Positions 1-8,746 of a stretch of DNA of 64,000 nt are shown piece by piece. The stretch lies in contig NZ_MSDF01000027.1 of the NCBI RefSeq assembly GCF_002022275.1, positions 40,864 to 104,863 of the forward strand, written 5' to 3'. The notes under the pieces were generated by a model. That model searched no databases. It worked only from the letters and a program-made list of their open reading frames with translations, and had not been told where the DNA came from. Each line of letters begins with the position of its first letter. Positions within the stretch are counted from its first letter, which is position 1. Both the position numbers and the translations under genes were made by a program. This DNA is from Pseudomonas fluorescens (GTDB lineage: Bacteria > Pseudomonadota > Gammaproteobacteria > Pseudomonadales > Pseudomonadaceae).

Positions 1-313
1 TTCGTTCTGGACCACGGATTTGCATGCCGACGCCAATGATGTGGACTCGCCGGTTGTCGCCACTGAATTTGTCGGCTCATCGGTTACTTCGGATGGGCCG
101 CCCTTTGACGCGTTCTCGCAGCTTTTACCGCTGAATCCTCACGTGAAGTTTTTTGACAGCCGTCAGCGGGGGTATGTGTCGGTAGACGTGGATGAGCAGA
201 AGATGCTGACGAACTTTCGTGTGATTACGGACCCGCGTGATCCGTTGGCGACGGTTTCCACGCTTAAGTCGTTTGTGGTTGAGCCGGGGCGGGCGGGGGC
301 GGTTGCGGTATAG
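1..313 (+). CDS. phoD: Alkaline phosphatase D (PhoD family), C-terminal fragment
   Basis: The reading frame is already open at base 2, so the gene starts outside the window; about 103 residues and the TAG stop at 311-313 are present. The visible stretch (WTTDLHAD, then SPVVATEFVGSSVTSDG and FFDSRQRGYVSVDVD) is the typical end of PhoD phosphodiesterase/phosphatases, secreted Tat substrates that release phosphate from phosphoesters. The metal-binding and catalytic parts lie upstream and cannot be checked. Family assignment is good; activity is inferred. Confidence 0.75.
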   Translation, partial: SFWTTDLHADANDVDSPVVATEFVGSSVTSDGPPFDAFSQLLPLNPHVKFFDSRQRGYVSVDVDEQKMLTNFRVITDPRDPLATVSTLKSFVVEPGRAGAVAV

Positions 314-359
314 CAGGATATTTGAGCCAAGCGCATTCGTAATGGCGAACGCGCTTATT

Positions 360-490
360 GTGGCGAGCGGGCTTGCCCGCGTTGGGCTGCGAAGCGGCCC
401 CAAAACCCGTCACCGAGGAGCATCTGACGCAACGCGGTGACCTTGATGGGGGCCGCTTCGCGCCCCAACGCGGGCAAGCCCGCTCGCCAC
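360..490. repeat. REP-type inverted repeat, GC-rich class
   Basis: Two arms of about 42 bases (360-401 and 449-490) are reverse complements with a couple of mismatches. Each contains the small palindrome GCGGGCTTGCCCGC. The sequence differs from the other REP pairs in the window, so it belongs to a second REP class. It lies between the end of phoD and the end of the convergent AlaX gene and may act as a bidirectional transcript end. Confidence 0.75.
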
Positions 491-514
491 AGTAGTGCTA
501 TCGGCCTTCATTTT

Positions 515-1144
515 TCAGCTGACTTCATAACGCACCGACAGCGCGCCCTTCTTCTCTGACAAAGCCAGAACCGTCACCTGGCCCAACTCGCTCAGCGCTT
601 GCACATGGGTGCCGCCGCAGGCGTAGGCAGGCAGTTCGCCAAAGCCGACTTCACGCGTGCCGTCTTCCAGGGCCATGTGGCGAGGGTAATCGGCGGCAAT
701 CCAGCGGTTGATTTGCGTTTGAATCGCCTCGGCGTCAATGGCTTGTGCGGCCTCGCCACGAATAAATGTGACCTTGCCTTCACCCGGCCAGTGATGGGCC
801 TTGATCGGCATCCAGCCCAGGGCTTCCCCGGCATTGCCGATCAAATGCCCGGCGGAATGCAGGCGGGTGTGCAGGGCGCGGCGCTGTTCGTCGACCCGCG
901 CAATGATCGGGCCGAGCTCTACGGGTTGATCCACGTAGTGCACCACCCGGTCCGCCTCCTGAATAACACGTACCACCTGGCTGTCGCCGAGCCAGCCGGT
1001 GTCGAATGGCTGGCCGCCACCCTGAGGGTGGAAAATCGTAGAGTGCAACGTGACCGCAAACTGGCCCTCGTGCGGCGTGCAGGCCAGCACTTCAAGTTCG
1101 GCAGTCAGGTGGTCGTGGGTGAAAAACAGGCGCTCGGTCATCAT
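515..1144 (-). CDS. Alanyl-tRNA editing protein, AlaX type
   Basis: A 209-residue protein matching the free-standing editing domain of alanyl-tRNA synthetase, which hydrolyses mischarged tRNA-Ala (Ser or Gly). Both zinc-ligand motifs are present: HSAGH in the middle and CGGTH near the C terminus. The N-terminal HPQGGGQPFDTG stretch is also typical. There is no aminoacylation domain, as expected for AlaX. Translation may start at either of two adjacent ATG codons (1144 or 1141). It is divergent from the LysR gene. Confidence 0.88.
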   Translation of the reverse strand: MMTERLFFTHDHLTAELEVLACTPHEGQFAVTLHSTIFHPQGGGQPFDTGWLGDSQVVRVIQEADRVVHYVDQPVELGPIIARVDEQRRALHTRLHSAGHLIGNAGEALGWMPIKAHHWPGEGKVTFIRGEAAQAIDAEAIQTQINRWIAADYPRHMALEDGTREVGFGELPAYACGGTHVQALSELGQVTVLALSEKKGALSVRYEVS

Positions 1145-1195
1145 CTACATCCGCATCAGGGTTCTGCGGGCAGTATAAATAGTGCGCAGATGGGT

Positions 1196-1214
1196 GATAA
1201 TCCGTTCAATTATC
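1196..1214. promoter_or_regulatory. 19-bp palindrome between AlaX and LysR genes
   Basis: GATAATCCGTTCAATTATC is a perfect 6-bp inverted repeat with a 7-base centre. It has the T-N11-A form of LysR-type sites and sits just upstream of the LysR start, so autoregulation is the simplest reading. The outer hexamers also equal those of the Fur box consensus, but the centre does not match. Function is inferred. Confidence 0.4.
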
Positions 1215-1230
1215 AATGGACCTGTGCGTC

Positions 1231-2163
1231 ATGAGCATCAATCTTCCTTTGCCGCTGCTGGGTGAAATGGCGATTTTCGTCAAGGTGGTGGAAACCGGCA
1301 GTTTCTCCGAGGCTGCGCGACAACTCAGTGTTTCTCCTTCAGCAGTGAGCCGCAGCATTTCGCGTCTGGAAAAGGCCCTGGCCACACGCTTGCTGCAACG
1401 CACCACGCGCAAATTGCGCCTGAGCGAAGGCGGTGAAGAGGTGTTCAAGCGTTGCCAGGAAATGGTCAACGCGGCGCGCTCGGTGATGGAAATCAGTGGT
1501 CAGTTCACGCATGAGGCTGAGGGTTTGGTGCGGGTCAGCGTGCCCAAGGCGGTAGGGCGCTTTGTGGTTCACCCGCACATGCCCGAGTTCTTGCGGCGCT
1601 ACCCGAAGGTGGATGTGCAACTGATCCTTGAGGACAGGCATGTGGACCTGATCGATGACAATGTGGATTTGAGCATCCGCATCACCGACAGCCCGCCGCC
1701 GGGGTTGGTGGGGCGGCAGTTGTTGCCGATCGAACACTTGTTGTGCGCGACACCGCAGTACCTGATCGAGCATGGCACGCCGAGCCATCCCCATGATTTG
1801 CTGGAACACAGTTGCGTTTATCTTGGGGAAACCCCGGGGGATTCACGCTGGAAATTTCGCCAGGGCGCCAAGGCGGTAACGGTGGGCGTGCGCGGGCGGT
1901 ATGCGGCGAACCACACGGGCGTGCGGCTGGATGCGGTACTTCAGCATGTGGGGATTGGCAGCCTGCCGTATTTCACCGCGCGCCATGCCTTGGAGGAGGG
2001 GCGGTTGGTGCAGGTGTTACCGGAGTGGGATTTTATTGCGTCGTACCATGGCGAGGCGTGGTTGCTGCATTCGCCAACGCGGTACCTGCCGCCGAAGTTG
2101 CGGGTGTTTATTGATTATCTGGTGGAGTGTATGGCGAAGGAGCCGACATTGCGCCGACGGTAG
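1231..2163 (+). CDS. LysR-family transcriptional regulator
   Basis: About 310 residues from the ATG at 1231 (an in-frame ATG at 1216 is possible but abuts the 1196-1214 palindrome). The N-terminal winged helix-turn-helix is clear (FVKVVETGSFSEAARQL, then SPSAVSRSISRLEKAL). A LysR substrate-binding domain follows from about residue 90. The RVSVPKAVGRFVVHPHMPEF segment is typical of the CrgA-like group. The effector and targets are unknown; the divergent AlaX gene is a possible target. Confidence 0.85.
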   Translation: MSINLPLPLLGEMAIFVKVVETGSFSEAARQLSVSPSAVSRSISRLEKALATRLLQRTTRKLRLSEGGEEVFKRCQEMVNAARSVMEISGQFTHEAEGLVRVSVPKAVGRFVVHPHMPEFLRRYPKVDVQLILEDRHVDLIDDNVDLSIRITDSPPPGLVGRQLLPIEHLLCATPQYLIEHGTPSHPHDLLEHSCVYLGETPGDSRWKFRQGAKAVTVGVRGRYAANHTGVRLDAVLQHVGIGSLPYFTARHALEEGRLVQVLPEWDFIASYHGEAWLLHSPTRYLPPKLRVFIDYLVECMAKEPTLRRR

Positions 2164-2183
2164 GGTTGCGATGCGGTGCAAAT

Positions 2184-2268
2184 GTGGGAGCTGGCTTGCC
2201 TGCGATGCGGGCAACTCGATCTTTCAAGAGAACCGAGGTGATGCTATCGCAGGCAAGCCAGCTCCCAC
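2184..2268. repeat. REP pair (GTGGGAGCTGGCTTGC class)
   Basis: A 23-base REP at 2184-2206 and its exact reverse complement at 2246-2268 enclose about 39 variable bases. It lies between the ends of two convergent genes. Confidence 0.9.
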
Positions 2269-2294
2269 ATCGAATGCTGTGCAGGTCTGGAAGA

Positions 2295-2702
2295 TCAGTG
2301 CTTGCTCTGATCCTGCGGCATGGCCAGCAGTTGTTTTTCCTGGTTCCAGTCGAACGGTTCGTCGTTCTGTTCGGCTTCGAAGCGACGCTCTTCCAGGGCC
2401 TGGTACAGGTCCAGTTCTTCATCCGGCATGAAGTGCAGGCAGTCGCCGCCAAAGAACCACAGCAGGTCGCGCGGGACCAGGTGGGCAATTTGCGGGTAGC
2501 GCAGGATGACCTGACTCATCAGGTCCTGGCCCAGGTACTGGCTTTCGATCGGGTCGATCGGCAGCAGGGCGCGCAATTCGTCGAAACGTTCCAGGAACAG
2601 TGTGTGGCTTTCCTCGGGCACCTGTTCGGCTTCGCCGACGGCAACCAGGATGCCGCGCAGGTGGTCGAGCAAGACGAGATGATCGGCAACGACGTTGGAC
2701 AC
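2295..2702 (-). CDS. Conserved hypothetical protein, PA2817-like
   Basis: A 135-residue, acidic, soluble protein without signal peptide or membrane segment. I recognise it only as a Pseudomonas family found next to a FadE-type acyl-CoA dehydrogenase. Visible features are a leucine-rich helical N terminus and an aromatic stretch (DLLWFFGGDCLHF) in the second half. It lies downstream of the dehydrogenase on the same strand but is separated from it by a terminator-like hairpin, so it probably has its own promoter. No function can be given. Confidence 0.75.
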   Translation of the reverse strand: MSNVVADHLVLLDHLRGILVAVGEAEQVPEESHTLFLERFDELRALLPIDPIESQYLGQDLMSQVILRYPQIAHLVPRDLLWFFGGDCLHFMPDEELDLYQALEERRFEAEQNDEPFDWNQEKQLLAMPQDQSKH

Positions 2703-2721
2703 GAGATAAGTCCTCTAAAGC

Positions 2722-2758
2722 AAAAACGGGCGCGAGAGTATATAGCTCTCGCGCCCGT
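2722..2758 (-). terminator. Rho-independent terminator after the acyl-CoA dehydrogenase gene
   Basis: A 13-bp stem (2726-2738 with 2746-2758, loop of 7) is followed on the minus strand by a run of five T. It is placed 20 bases after the stop of the fadE-like gene. Confidence 0.8.
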
Positions 2759-2777
2759 ATTTATATGACCGCTGGTA

Positions 2778-5231
2778 TCAGCGGATTTTGCCCTCAGCCT
2801 GGGTGAGTTCTTCCTTGCTGAAATCATCCACGTCGATCACCTTGCGCCGCGCTGCCTCGGCGTCACGCAGGGTCTGCGCTTCAGCCGGTTGCAGCACCCC
2901 GGCGTGGAGCGCTGCGTCGATGGCGTGTTCGCCGGCCGTCGGTTTGACCTGACCGCTTTTCAGCGCACTGTGCAATTTTTTCTGCAGCGGATGGCTGGCG
3001 CCAAGCAGGTCGTAAGCATGTTGCAGGGCGCCCACCGGATCATCCGCCGATTGCGGGCGATAGCAGCCGGCCAGCAGTTCTTCGAGGGTCGGGTCGCCTT
3101 TGGCGCGACCAATCACCTCGGCCACCTGGGCATCCAGCGCATCGGACGGCCCGGTATGGCGACGCCCAAACGGGAACACGATCACCCGCAGCAGGCAACC
3201 GAGGATCTTGTTCGGGAAGTTGCTCAGCAATTCATCCAGCGCACGTTCCGATTCGCCAAGGCTTTCTTCCATGGCCCAGGCGAACAACGGTTCCAGATGG
3301 TCCGGCGAATCCAGGTCGTGGTAGCGCTTGAGCGCCGCCGAGGCCAGATACATGTGGCTTAACACATCCCCCAAGCGTGCCGACAGGCGTTCGCGACGTT
3401 TCAACTCGCCGCCCAGCAGCATCATGCTCAGGTCAGCCAGCAGGGCGAATGCCGCAGCCTGGCGGTTCAGGGCGCGGAAGTAACCCTGGCTCAAGCGGTT
3501 ACCTGGCGCCTTCTCGAAATGGCCAAAACCCAGGTTCAGCACGAGGGTGCTGGCAGCATTGCTCACGGCAAAACCGATGTGTTGCATCAGCAAACCGTCG
3601 AACTCTTTAAGCGCCTGATCATGGTCTTCGCGACCGGCCAGCGCCATTTCCTTCAGCACGAAAGGATGGCAGCGAATCGCGCCCTGACCAAAGATCATCA
3701 GGTTGCGCGACAGAATGTTCGCACCCTCTACGGTGATGAAAATCGGCGCGCCCTGCCAGTTACGACCCAGGTAGTTGTTCGGGCCCATGATGATGCCCTT
3801 GCCGCCGTGCACATCCATCGCGTGGCTGATGCACTCGCGGCCACGCTCGGTGAGGTGGTACTTGAGGATCGCCGACAGCACCGAAGGTTTTTCCCCCAGG
3901 TCCACGGCGTTGGCGGTGAGCATGCGCGCGCTGTCCATCAGCCAGGCATTGCCACCGATGCGCGCCAGGGCTTCCTGGATGCCTTCGAAGGCTGACAGCG
4001 GCAGATTGAACTGCTCGCGTACCTGAGCGTATTGGCCGGTGACCAAACTAGTGAACTTGGCCGCGCCGGTGCCCACGGCAGGCAGGGAAATCGAACGGCC
4101 TACCGACAGGCAGTTCATCAACATCATCCAGCCCTTGCCGAGCATCTCCTGGCCGCCGATGAGGAATTCCAGGGGAATGAACACGTCCTTGCCGGAGTTG
4201 GGGCCGTTCATGAACGCGGCGCCCAGCGGCAGGTGGCGGCGGCCGATTTCCACGCCGGGGGTGTCTGTCGGGATCAGCGCGAGGCTGATGCCCAAGTCTT
4301 CCTCGTCACCCAGCAAGTGGTCCGGGTCATGCGCCTTGAAGGCCAGACCGAGCAGGGTCGCGACCGGGCCGAGGGTGATGTAGCGTTTTTCCCAGTTCAG
4401 GCGCAGGCCGAGGGTTTCCTGGCCTTCCCATTCGCCTTTGCAGATCACGCCGGTGTCGGGCATGGCGCCGGCGTCGGAGCCCGCCAGTGGACCGGTGAGG
4501 GCGAAACACGGAATGTCATCGCCACGCGCCAGACGCGGGAGGTAGTGGTTGCGCTGTTCGTCGGTGCCGTAATGCAGCAGCAGCTCGGCCGGGCCGAGGG
4601 AGTTAGGCACCATCACGGTGGACGCAAGGTCACCACTGCGGGTAGCAAGTTTCATCGCGACCTGGGAGTGGGCATAAGCGGAAAAGCCCTTGCCGCCATA
4701 TTCCTTGGGAATGATCAGGGCGAAAAAGCCGTGGGTCTTGATGTGCTCCCAGGCGGCGGGCGGCAGGTCCATGGCCTGGCCGATTTCCCAGTCGCTGACC
4801 ATGGCGCAGAGTTCTTCGGTAGGGCCGTCGATAAACGCTTGCTCTTCTTCGGTCAGTTGCGCCTTGGGGTAGGCCAGCAACTTGTCCCAGTCGGGGCGAC
4901 CGCTGAACAGCTCGCCGTCCCACCACACGGTGCCGGCGTCGATGGCGTCGCGTTCGGTTTCGGACATCGGCGGCAGGACTTTCTGGAACCAGCTGAACAG
5001 TGGCTTGGTGAAGTATTGGCGGCGCAGGTCGGGCAACAGCAGGGGCAGGGCCACGGCCGCGATCAACACCCAGAAGACCAGTAACAGCCAGCCCGGTGCA
5101 TGGCTCCAGGCCCCCATCGCCAGCAGGTAAACGGCAACCACGCCCAGGGCGGGCAGGGGCGCGGTGCGGCGGTGTGCCAGGTAGGCAATGCCGACCACCA
5201 GAACCAGTATCCACAACAACAGCATATTCAA
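2778..5231 (-). CDS. fadE: Acyl-CoA dehydrogenase, FadE type
   Basis: An 817-residue protein, the usual length for FadE, far longer than the ~380-residue soluble acyl-CoA dehydrogenases. Two hydrophobic segments in the first ~70 residues should anchor it in the inner membrane. The catalytic FAD domain occupies about residues 120-500 (FALTGPLAGSDAGAMPD and the GGKGIIMGPNNYLGR segment near 480), followed by a long C-terminal extension of unknown role. It would catalyse the first oxidation of fatty acid beta-oxidation. Pseudomonads carry several paralogues, so chain-length preference is not predicted. Confidence 0.9.
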   Translation of the reverse strand: MNMLLLWILVLVVGIAYLAHRRTAPLPALGVVAVYLLAMGAWSHAPGWLLLVFWVLIAAVALPLLLPDLRRQYFTKPLFSWFQKVLPPMSETERDAIDAGTVWWDGELFSGRPDWDKLLAYPKAQLTEEEQAFIDGPTEELCAMVSDWEIGQAMDLPPAAWEHIKTHGFFALIIPKEYGGKGFSAYAHSQVAMKLATRSGDLASTVMVPNSLGPAELLLHYGTDEQRNHYLPRLARGDDIPCFALTGPLAGSDAGAMPDTGVICKGEWEGQETLGLRLNWEKRYITLGPVATLLGLAFKAHDPDHLLGDEEDLGISLALIPTDTPGVEIGRRHLPLGAAFMNGPNSGKDVFIPLEFLIGGQEMLGKGWMMLMNCLSVGRSISLPAVGTGAAKFTSLVTGQYAQVREQFNLPLSAFEGIQEALARIGGNAWLMDSARMLTANAVDLGEKPSVLSAILKYHLTERGRECISHAMDVHGGKGIIMGPNNYLGRNWQGAPIFITVEGANILSRNLMIFGQGAIRCHPFVLKEMALAGREDHDQALKEFDGLLMQHIGFAVSNAASTLVLNLGFGHFEKAPGNRLSQGYFRALNRQAAAFALLADLSMMLLGGELKRRERLSARLGDVLSHMYLASAALKRYHDLDSPDHLEPLFAWAMEESLGESERALDELLSNFPNKILGCLLRVIVFPFGRRHTGPSDALDAQVAEVIGRAKGDPTLEELLAGCYRPQSADDPVGALQHAYDLLGASHPLQKKLHSALKSGQVKPTAGEHAIDAALHAGVLQPAEAQTLRDAEAARRKVIDVDDFSKEELTQAEGKIR

Positions 5232-5383
5232 TCCTCCGTGAAACCAGGGGCGAAACCACCATGGAGCTTAGTCGGCATCCGAACAAGCGCGGTGATCAGG
5301 GTGTTACGAGATTTGGCCGAATCGTCGTTATCTCCAGGGCAGGCCTGTGTTTAGACTCAAGGCTTCCTTCGGAGACAAAGCTC

Positions 5384-6043
5384 ATGGATACGTACCTGAG
5401 TCCCAGCCGCTTCATCGATAGTGACCACCCTGCGGTGGTGGAGTTCGCTGAAAAACATCGCGGTTCCAGTGCGGATTTAAATGACCAGGCGGTCAGCCTT
5501 TATTACGCGGTACGTGAGGCGATTCGCTATAACCCGTACACCTTCAGCCGTGATCCAAATACCCTCAGCGCCAGTTTTGCCCTCGCCACCGGCGAGAGCT
5601 ACTGCGTGCCCAAGGCCACCTTGCTGGCAGCCTGCGCCCGCCATTGCGGCATTCCCGCGCGCATCGGCCTGGCGGATGTGCGCAATCACCTGTCGACGCC
5701 CCGGCTGATCGCGCTGCTGAAAAGCGATGTGTTCGCCATGCACGGCTATACCGAGCTGTACCTGCGCGGGCGTTGGGTCAAGGCGACACCGGCGTTCAAC
5801 AGCCAGCTGTGCGAGGTGTTCGATGTACCACCGCTGGCATTCGACGGAATCAATGACAGCGTATTTCACGCGTTCAACCGCCAGGGCCTGCGTTCCATGG
5901 AGTACGTGATCGACCACGGGCAATTTCCTGACGTGCCGGAGGCGTTTTTCTTCGCACATATTCAGAACTGTTACCCGCACCTGTTCGGCGAGGGCATGCC
6001 GGTGCTGCTGGGCGACATGCAGAGTGATTTAAGCCGCGCGTGA
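5384..6043 (+). CDS. Transglutaminase-like cysteine peptidase-fold protein
   Basis: A 219-residue protein with the transglutaminase-like core. The Cys-His-Asp triad is probably C in the SYCVPKATLLAACAR segment (about residue 70), H in FAMHGYTELYLRGRWVKATPAF, and the following Asp region. The start at 5384 is chosen because a GGAG sequence lies ten bases upstream and the family motif begins just after it; the longer open frame upstream overlaps the divergent fadE promoter. Substrate unknown. It is divergent from fadE and co-directional with the glutathione transferase gene. Confidence 0.8.
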   Translation: MDTYLSPSRFIDSDHPAVVEFAEKHRGSSADLNDQAVSLYYAVREAIRYNPYTFSRDPNTLSASFALATGESYCVPKATLLAACARHCGIPARIGLADVRNHLSTPRLIALLKSDVFAMHGYTELYLRGRWVKATPAFNSQLCEVFDVPPLAFDGINDSVFHAFNRQGLRSMEYVIDHGQFPDVPEAFFFAHIQNCYPHLFGEGMPVLLGDMQSDLSRA

Positions 6044-6099
6044 ACCGGCGTATGCTGCTGCGTTCATCAAGCCATGTTCATCAAAAATAAGGCGCGGTC

Positions 6100-6717
6100 A
6101 TGCTGAAGATCTGGGGTCGTAAAAATTCATCAAACGTCAGGAAAGCACTCTGGTGCGCCGAGGAACTCGGCCTGGACTATGAAGCAATTGATGCGGGCGG
6201 GGCTTTTGGTGTGGTCGACACGCCGCAATACCGGGCCTTGAACCCCAATGGCCGGGTGCCGATGATCGAAGATGGCGACTTTGTGCTGTGGGAGTCCAAC
6301 ACCATCGTGCGCTACCTCTGCGCCAAGCAGGCATCGAGCTGGTACCCGACAGACCTGAAAGCCCGCGCCAATGCGGAAAAATGGATGGACTGGACCACCT
6401 CGACCCTCGCCGAACCTTTCAAGGCGGTGTTCTGGGGCATTTTGCGCACACCCGCTGACAAGCAGAACTGGGACAGCATCAACGCCGGGCGCCAAGCCTG
6501 CATCGATGCACTCGGCACGGTAGAGAAAGCCCTCGCCGAGCAACCTTACCTGTCGGGCGATGCGATCGGCATGGGCGACATCCCGCTGGGCTGCTTCATC
6601 TACGCCTGGTTTGAAATGCCCATCGAGCGCCCTGCGATGCCCCATCTAGAGGCCTGGTACCAGCGCCTGCAACAGCGCCCGGCCTACCGCAAAGCTGTTA
6701 TGACCGCGTTGACTTAA
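6100..6717 (+). CDS. Glutathione S-transferase
   Basis: A 205-residue protein of the classic GST layout. The N-terminal thioredoxin-like domain begins LKIWGRKNSSNVRKALW, where the SSN segment holds the probable catalytic Ser; the NPNGRVPMIEDG and WESNTIVRYL stretches bind glutathione. An all-helical C-terminal domain follows. Cytosolic; the substrate is unknown. It starts 56 bases after the transglutaminase-like gene and may be co-transcribed with it. Confidence 0.88.
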   Translation: MLKIWGRKNSSNVRKALWCAEELGLDYEAIDAGGAFGVVDTPQYRALNPNGRVPMIEDGDFVLWESNTIVRYLCAKQASSWYPTDLKARANAEKWMDWTTSTLAEPFKAVFWGILRTPADKQNWDSINAGRQACIDALGTVEKALAEQPYLSGDAIGMGDIPLGCFIYAWFEMPIERPAMPHLEAWYQRLQQRPAYRKAVMTALT

Positions 6718-6749
6718 TACCCACTATTAATACAGGCGACTGTACTTGT

Positions 6750-6785
6750 GCGGCGCGGGCAAGCACCATGCTTGTCATGCGCCGC
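6750..6785. other. Two-part GC-rich hairpin before the ABC exporter genes
   Basis: GCGGCGC (6750-6756) pairs with GCGCCGC (6779-6785), and inside it CAAGC (6760-6764) pairs with GCTTG (6770-6774). No T run follows in either direction, so it is not a normal rho-independent terminator. It may shape the mRNA leader of the exporter or the end of the GST transcript. Confidence 0.35.
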
Positions 6786-6851
6786 CGTTGAACTACGTGC
6801 GCTGCGCCCTCATCTACTCTTTCTATTCCCTTCTTTGGTGCGTATTCCGAT

Positions 6852-7784
6852 ATGAGTTCCGCTCTGTCCATCCGGCAGCTAACCAAAACCTACGGCAACG
6901 GTTTCCAGGCCCTGAGTGGTATCGATCTGGACGTGGCCGAAGGTGACTTCTTCGCCTTGCTCGGCCCCAACGGCGCCGGCAAATCCACCACCATCGGCAT
7001 TCTTTCGACCCTGGTCAACAAATCCAGCGGTTCGGTGAATATCTTTGGTCATGACCTGGACAAATCCCCGGCAGCGCTCAAGCGTTCCATCGGCGTGGTA
7101 CCCCAGGAGTTCAACTTCAACCAGTTTGAAAAGACCTTCGACATCGTCGTGACCCAGGCTGGCTACTACGGCATTCCGGCGAAAGTCGCCAAGGAACGCG
7201 CCGAGCAGTACCTGGTGCAGTTGGGCCTGTGGGACAAGCGTGACGTGCCGTCTCGCTCGCTGTCCGGCGGCATGAAGCGTCGTCTGATGATTGCCCGCGC
7301 GCTGGTGCATGAACCGCGCTTGCTGATCCTCGATGAGCCAACGGCCGGTGTGGACATCGAACTGCGTCGTTCGATGTGGACCTTCCTCACCGAGCTGAAC
7401 GAGAAGGGCATCACCATCATCCTCACCACCCACTACCTGGAAGAGGCTGAGCAGCTGTGCCGCAACATCGGCATCATCGACCACGGCACCATCGTCGAGA
7501 ACACCAGCATGCGTAACCTGCTGGGCCAGTTGCATGTGGAAACCTTTTTGCTCGACCTTAAAAACAACTTGTCGGCGCCGCCGCAGTTGCTCGGTTACCC
7601 GAGCCGCTTGGTCGACAGCCACACGCTGGAAGTCCAGGTGGACAAAGCCATGGGCATCACCGCGCTGTTTACCCAGTTGGCGACTCAGAACATTGAAGTG
7701 TTGAGCCTGCGTAACAAAACCAATCGCCTTGAGGAGTTGTTCGTGTCCCTGGTGGAAAAAAATCTGGCGAAGGTGGCGGTATGA
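6852..7784 (+). CDS. ABC exporter ATP-binding protein (YadG-like)
   Basis: A 310-residue ABC-2 type ATPase. Walker A GPNGAGKS lies near residue 40, signature LSGGMKRRL near 138, Walker B LLILDEPTAGVD near 158, and the H-loop TTHYLEEAE near 193. A C-terminal domain of about 90 residues follows, as in YadG and NodI-like proteins. It overlaps the permease gene by four bases (ATGA), so the two subunits are translationally coupled. Substrate unknown. Confidence 0.92.
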   Translation: MSSALSIRQLTKTYGNGFQALSGIDLDVAEGDFFALLGPNGAGKSTTIGILSTLVNKSSGSVNIFGHDLDKSPAALKRSIGVVPQEFNFNQFEKTFDIVVTQAGYYGIPAKVAKERAEQYLVQLGLWDKRDVPSRSLSGGMKRRLMIARALVHEPRLLILDEPTAGVDIELRRSMWTFLTELNEKGITIILTTHYLEEAEQLCRNIGIIDHGTIVENTSMRNLLGQLHVETFLLDLKNNLSAPPQLLGYPSRLVDSHTLEVQVDKAMGITALFTQLATQNIEVLSLRNKTNRLEELFVSLVEKNLAKVAV

Positions 7785-8560
7785 GTTCCGAACTGCAACC
7801 CAACCTCGTCGCGCTGCAAACCATCGTCTACCGCGAAGTGAAGCGGTTTACCCGGATCTGGCCGCAAACGCTGCTGCCGCCGGCGATCACTATGGTTCTG
7901 TACTTCGTTATCTTCGGTAACCTGATCGGCCGGCAGATCGGCGACATGGGTGGTTTCACCTACATGGAATACATCGTGCCGGGCCTGATCATGATGTCGG
8001 TGATCACCAACTCCTACGGCAACGTGGTGTCGAGCTTCTTCGGCAGCAAGTTCCAGCGTTCCATTGAGGAGCTGATGGTGTCGCCGGTGTCGCCGCACAC
8101 GATTCTGATCGGCTACACCGCCGGTGGCGTGCTGCGAGGTTTGATGGTGGGTGTGATTGTGACCCTGCTGTCGCTGTTCTTCACCCACCTGCAGGTGCAT
8201 CACCTGGGGGTCACCCTGCTGGTGGTGGTACTGACGGCGACGATCTTCTCGCTGCTGGGGTTTATCAACGCAGTGTTTGCACGCAATTTCGATGATATTT
8301 CGATTATCCCGACCTTCGTGCTGACGCCGCTGACCTACCTCGGCGGGGTGTTCTACTCAATCACCTTGCTGCCGCCGTTCTGGCAGACCGTGTCGCTGGC
8401 CAACCCAGTGCTGCATATGGTCAACGCCTTCCGTTACGGCATTCTGGGCGTATCGGATATCAAGATCAGCGTGGCGATCACCTTTATGCTGGTGGCCACT
8501 GTGGTGCTGTATATCGGTTGCGCGCGGTTGCTGGTGAGTGGGCGCGGGATGCGTACGTAA
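7781..8560 (+). CDS. ABC-2 type permease (YadH-like)
   Basis: A 259-residue inner-membrane protein with six predicted helices and the ABC-2 signature region (FQRSIEELMVSPVSP and TPLTYLGGVFYSI). It forms the transmembrane half of the exporter with the ATPase encoded immediately upstream, with which it shares a four-base overlap. A strong terminator follows directly, closing the unit. Confidence 0.92.
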   Translation: MSSELQPNLVALQTIVYREVKRFTRIWPQTLLPPAITMVLYFVIFGNLIGRQIGDMGGFTYMEYIVPGLIMMSVITNSYGNVVSSFFGSKFQRSIEELMVSPVSPHTILIGYTAGGVLRGLMVGVIVTLLSLFFTHLQVHHLGVTLLVVVLTATIFSLLGFINAVFARNFDDISIIPTFVLTPLTYLGGVFYSITLLPPFWQTVSLANPVLHMVNAFRYGILGVSDIKISVAITFMLVATVVLYIGCARLLVSGRGMRT

Positions 8561-8573
8561 GCGCAGATCTGCC

Positions 8574-8605
8574 AAAAAAACGGCCTCCCTATGAGGCCGT
8601 TTTTT
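8574..8605 (+). terminator. Rho-independent terminator after the ABC-2 permease gene
   Basis: AACGGCCTC (8579-8587) pairs with GAGGCCGTT (8593-8601), loop of five, followed by a run of T. A-rich bases precede the stem, so it may work on both strands. Confidence 0.9.
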
Positions 8606-8625
8606 ATTGAATGTGCCCGGGCAAT

Positions 8626-8712
8626 GTGGGAGCTGGCTTGCCTGCGATGGCGGTGGTTCAGGCAACATAGCTACAACTGACAGACCGCTATCGCAGGCAA
8701 GCCAGCTCCCAC
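8626..8712. repeat. REP pair (GTGGGAGCTGGCTTGC class)
   Basis: Arms at 8626-8648 and 8690-8712 in inverted orientation, between the permease terminator and the convergent TetR gene. Confidence 0.9.
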
Positions 8713-8746
8713 ATTTTTATTGTTGTCTGACCCTTAACCTCCCTGC

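Noticed and set aside
4032..5084. 350-codon open frame on the plus strand
   Set aside because: Antisense to the fadE-like gene; composition is that of a complement of a GC-rich coding strand and no family is recognised.
5232..5260. Two GAAACC direct repeats before fadE, like half of a PsrA site
   Set aside because: PsrA sites are inverted, not direct; the match is too short to support.
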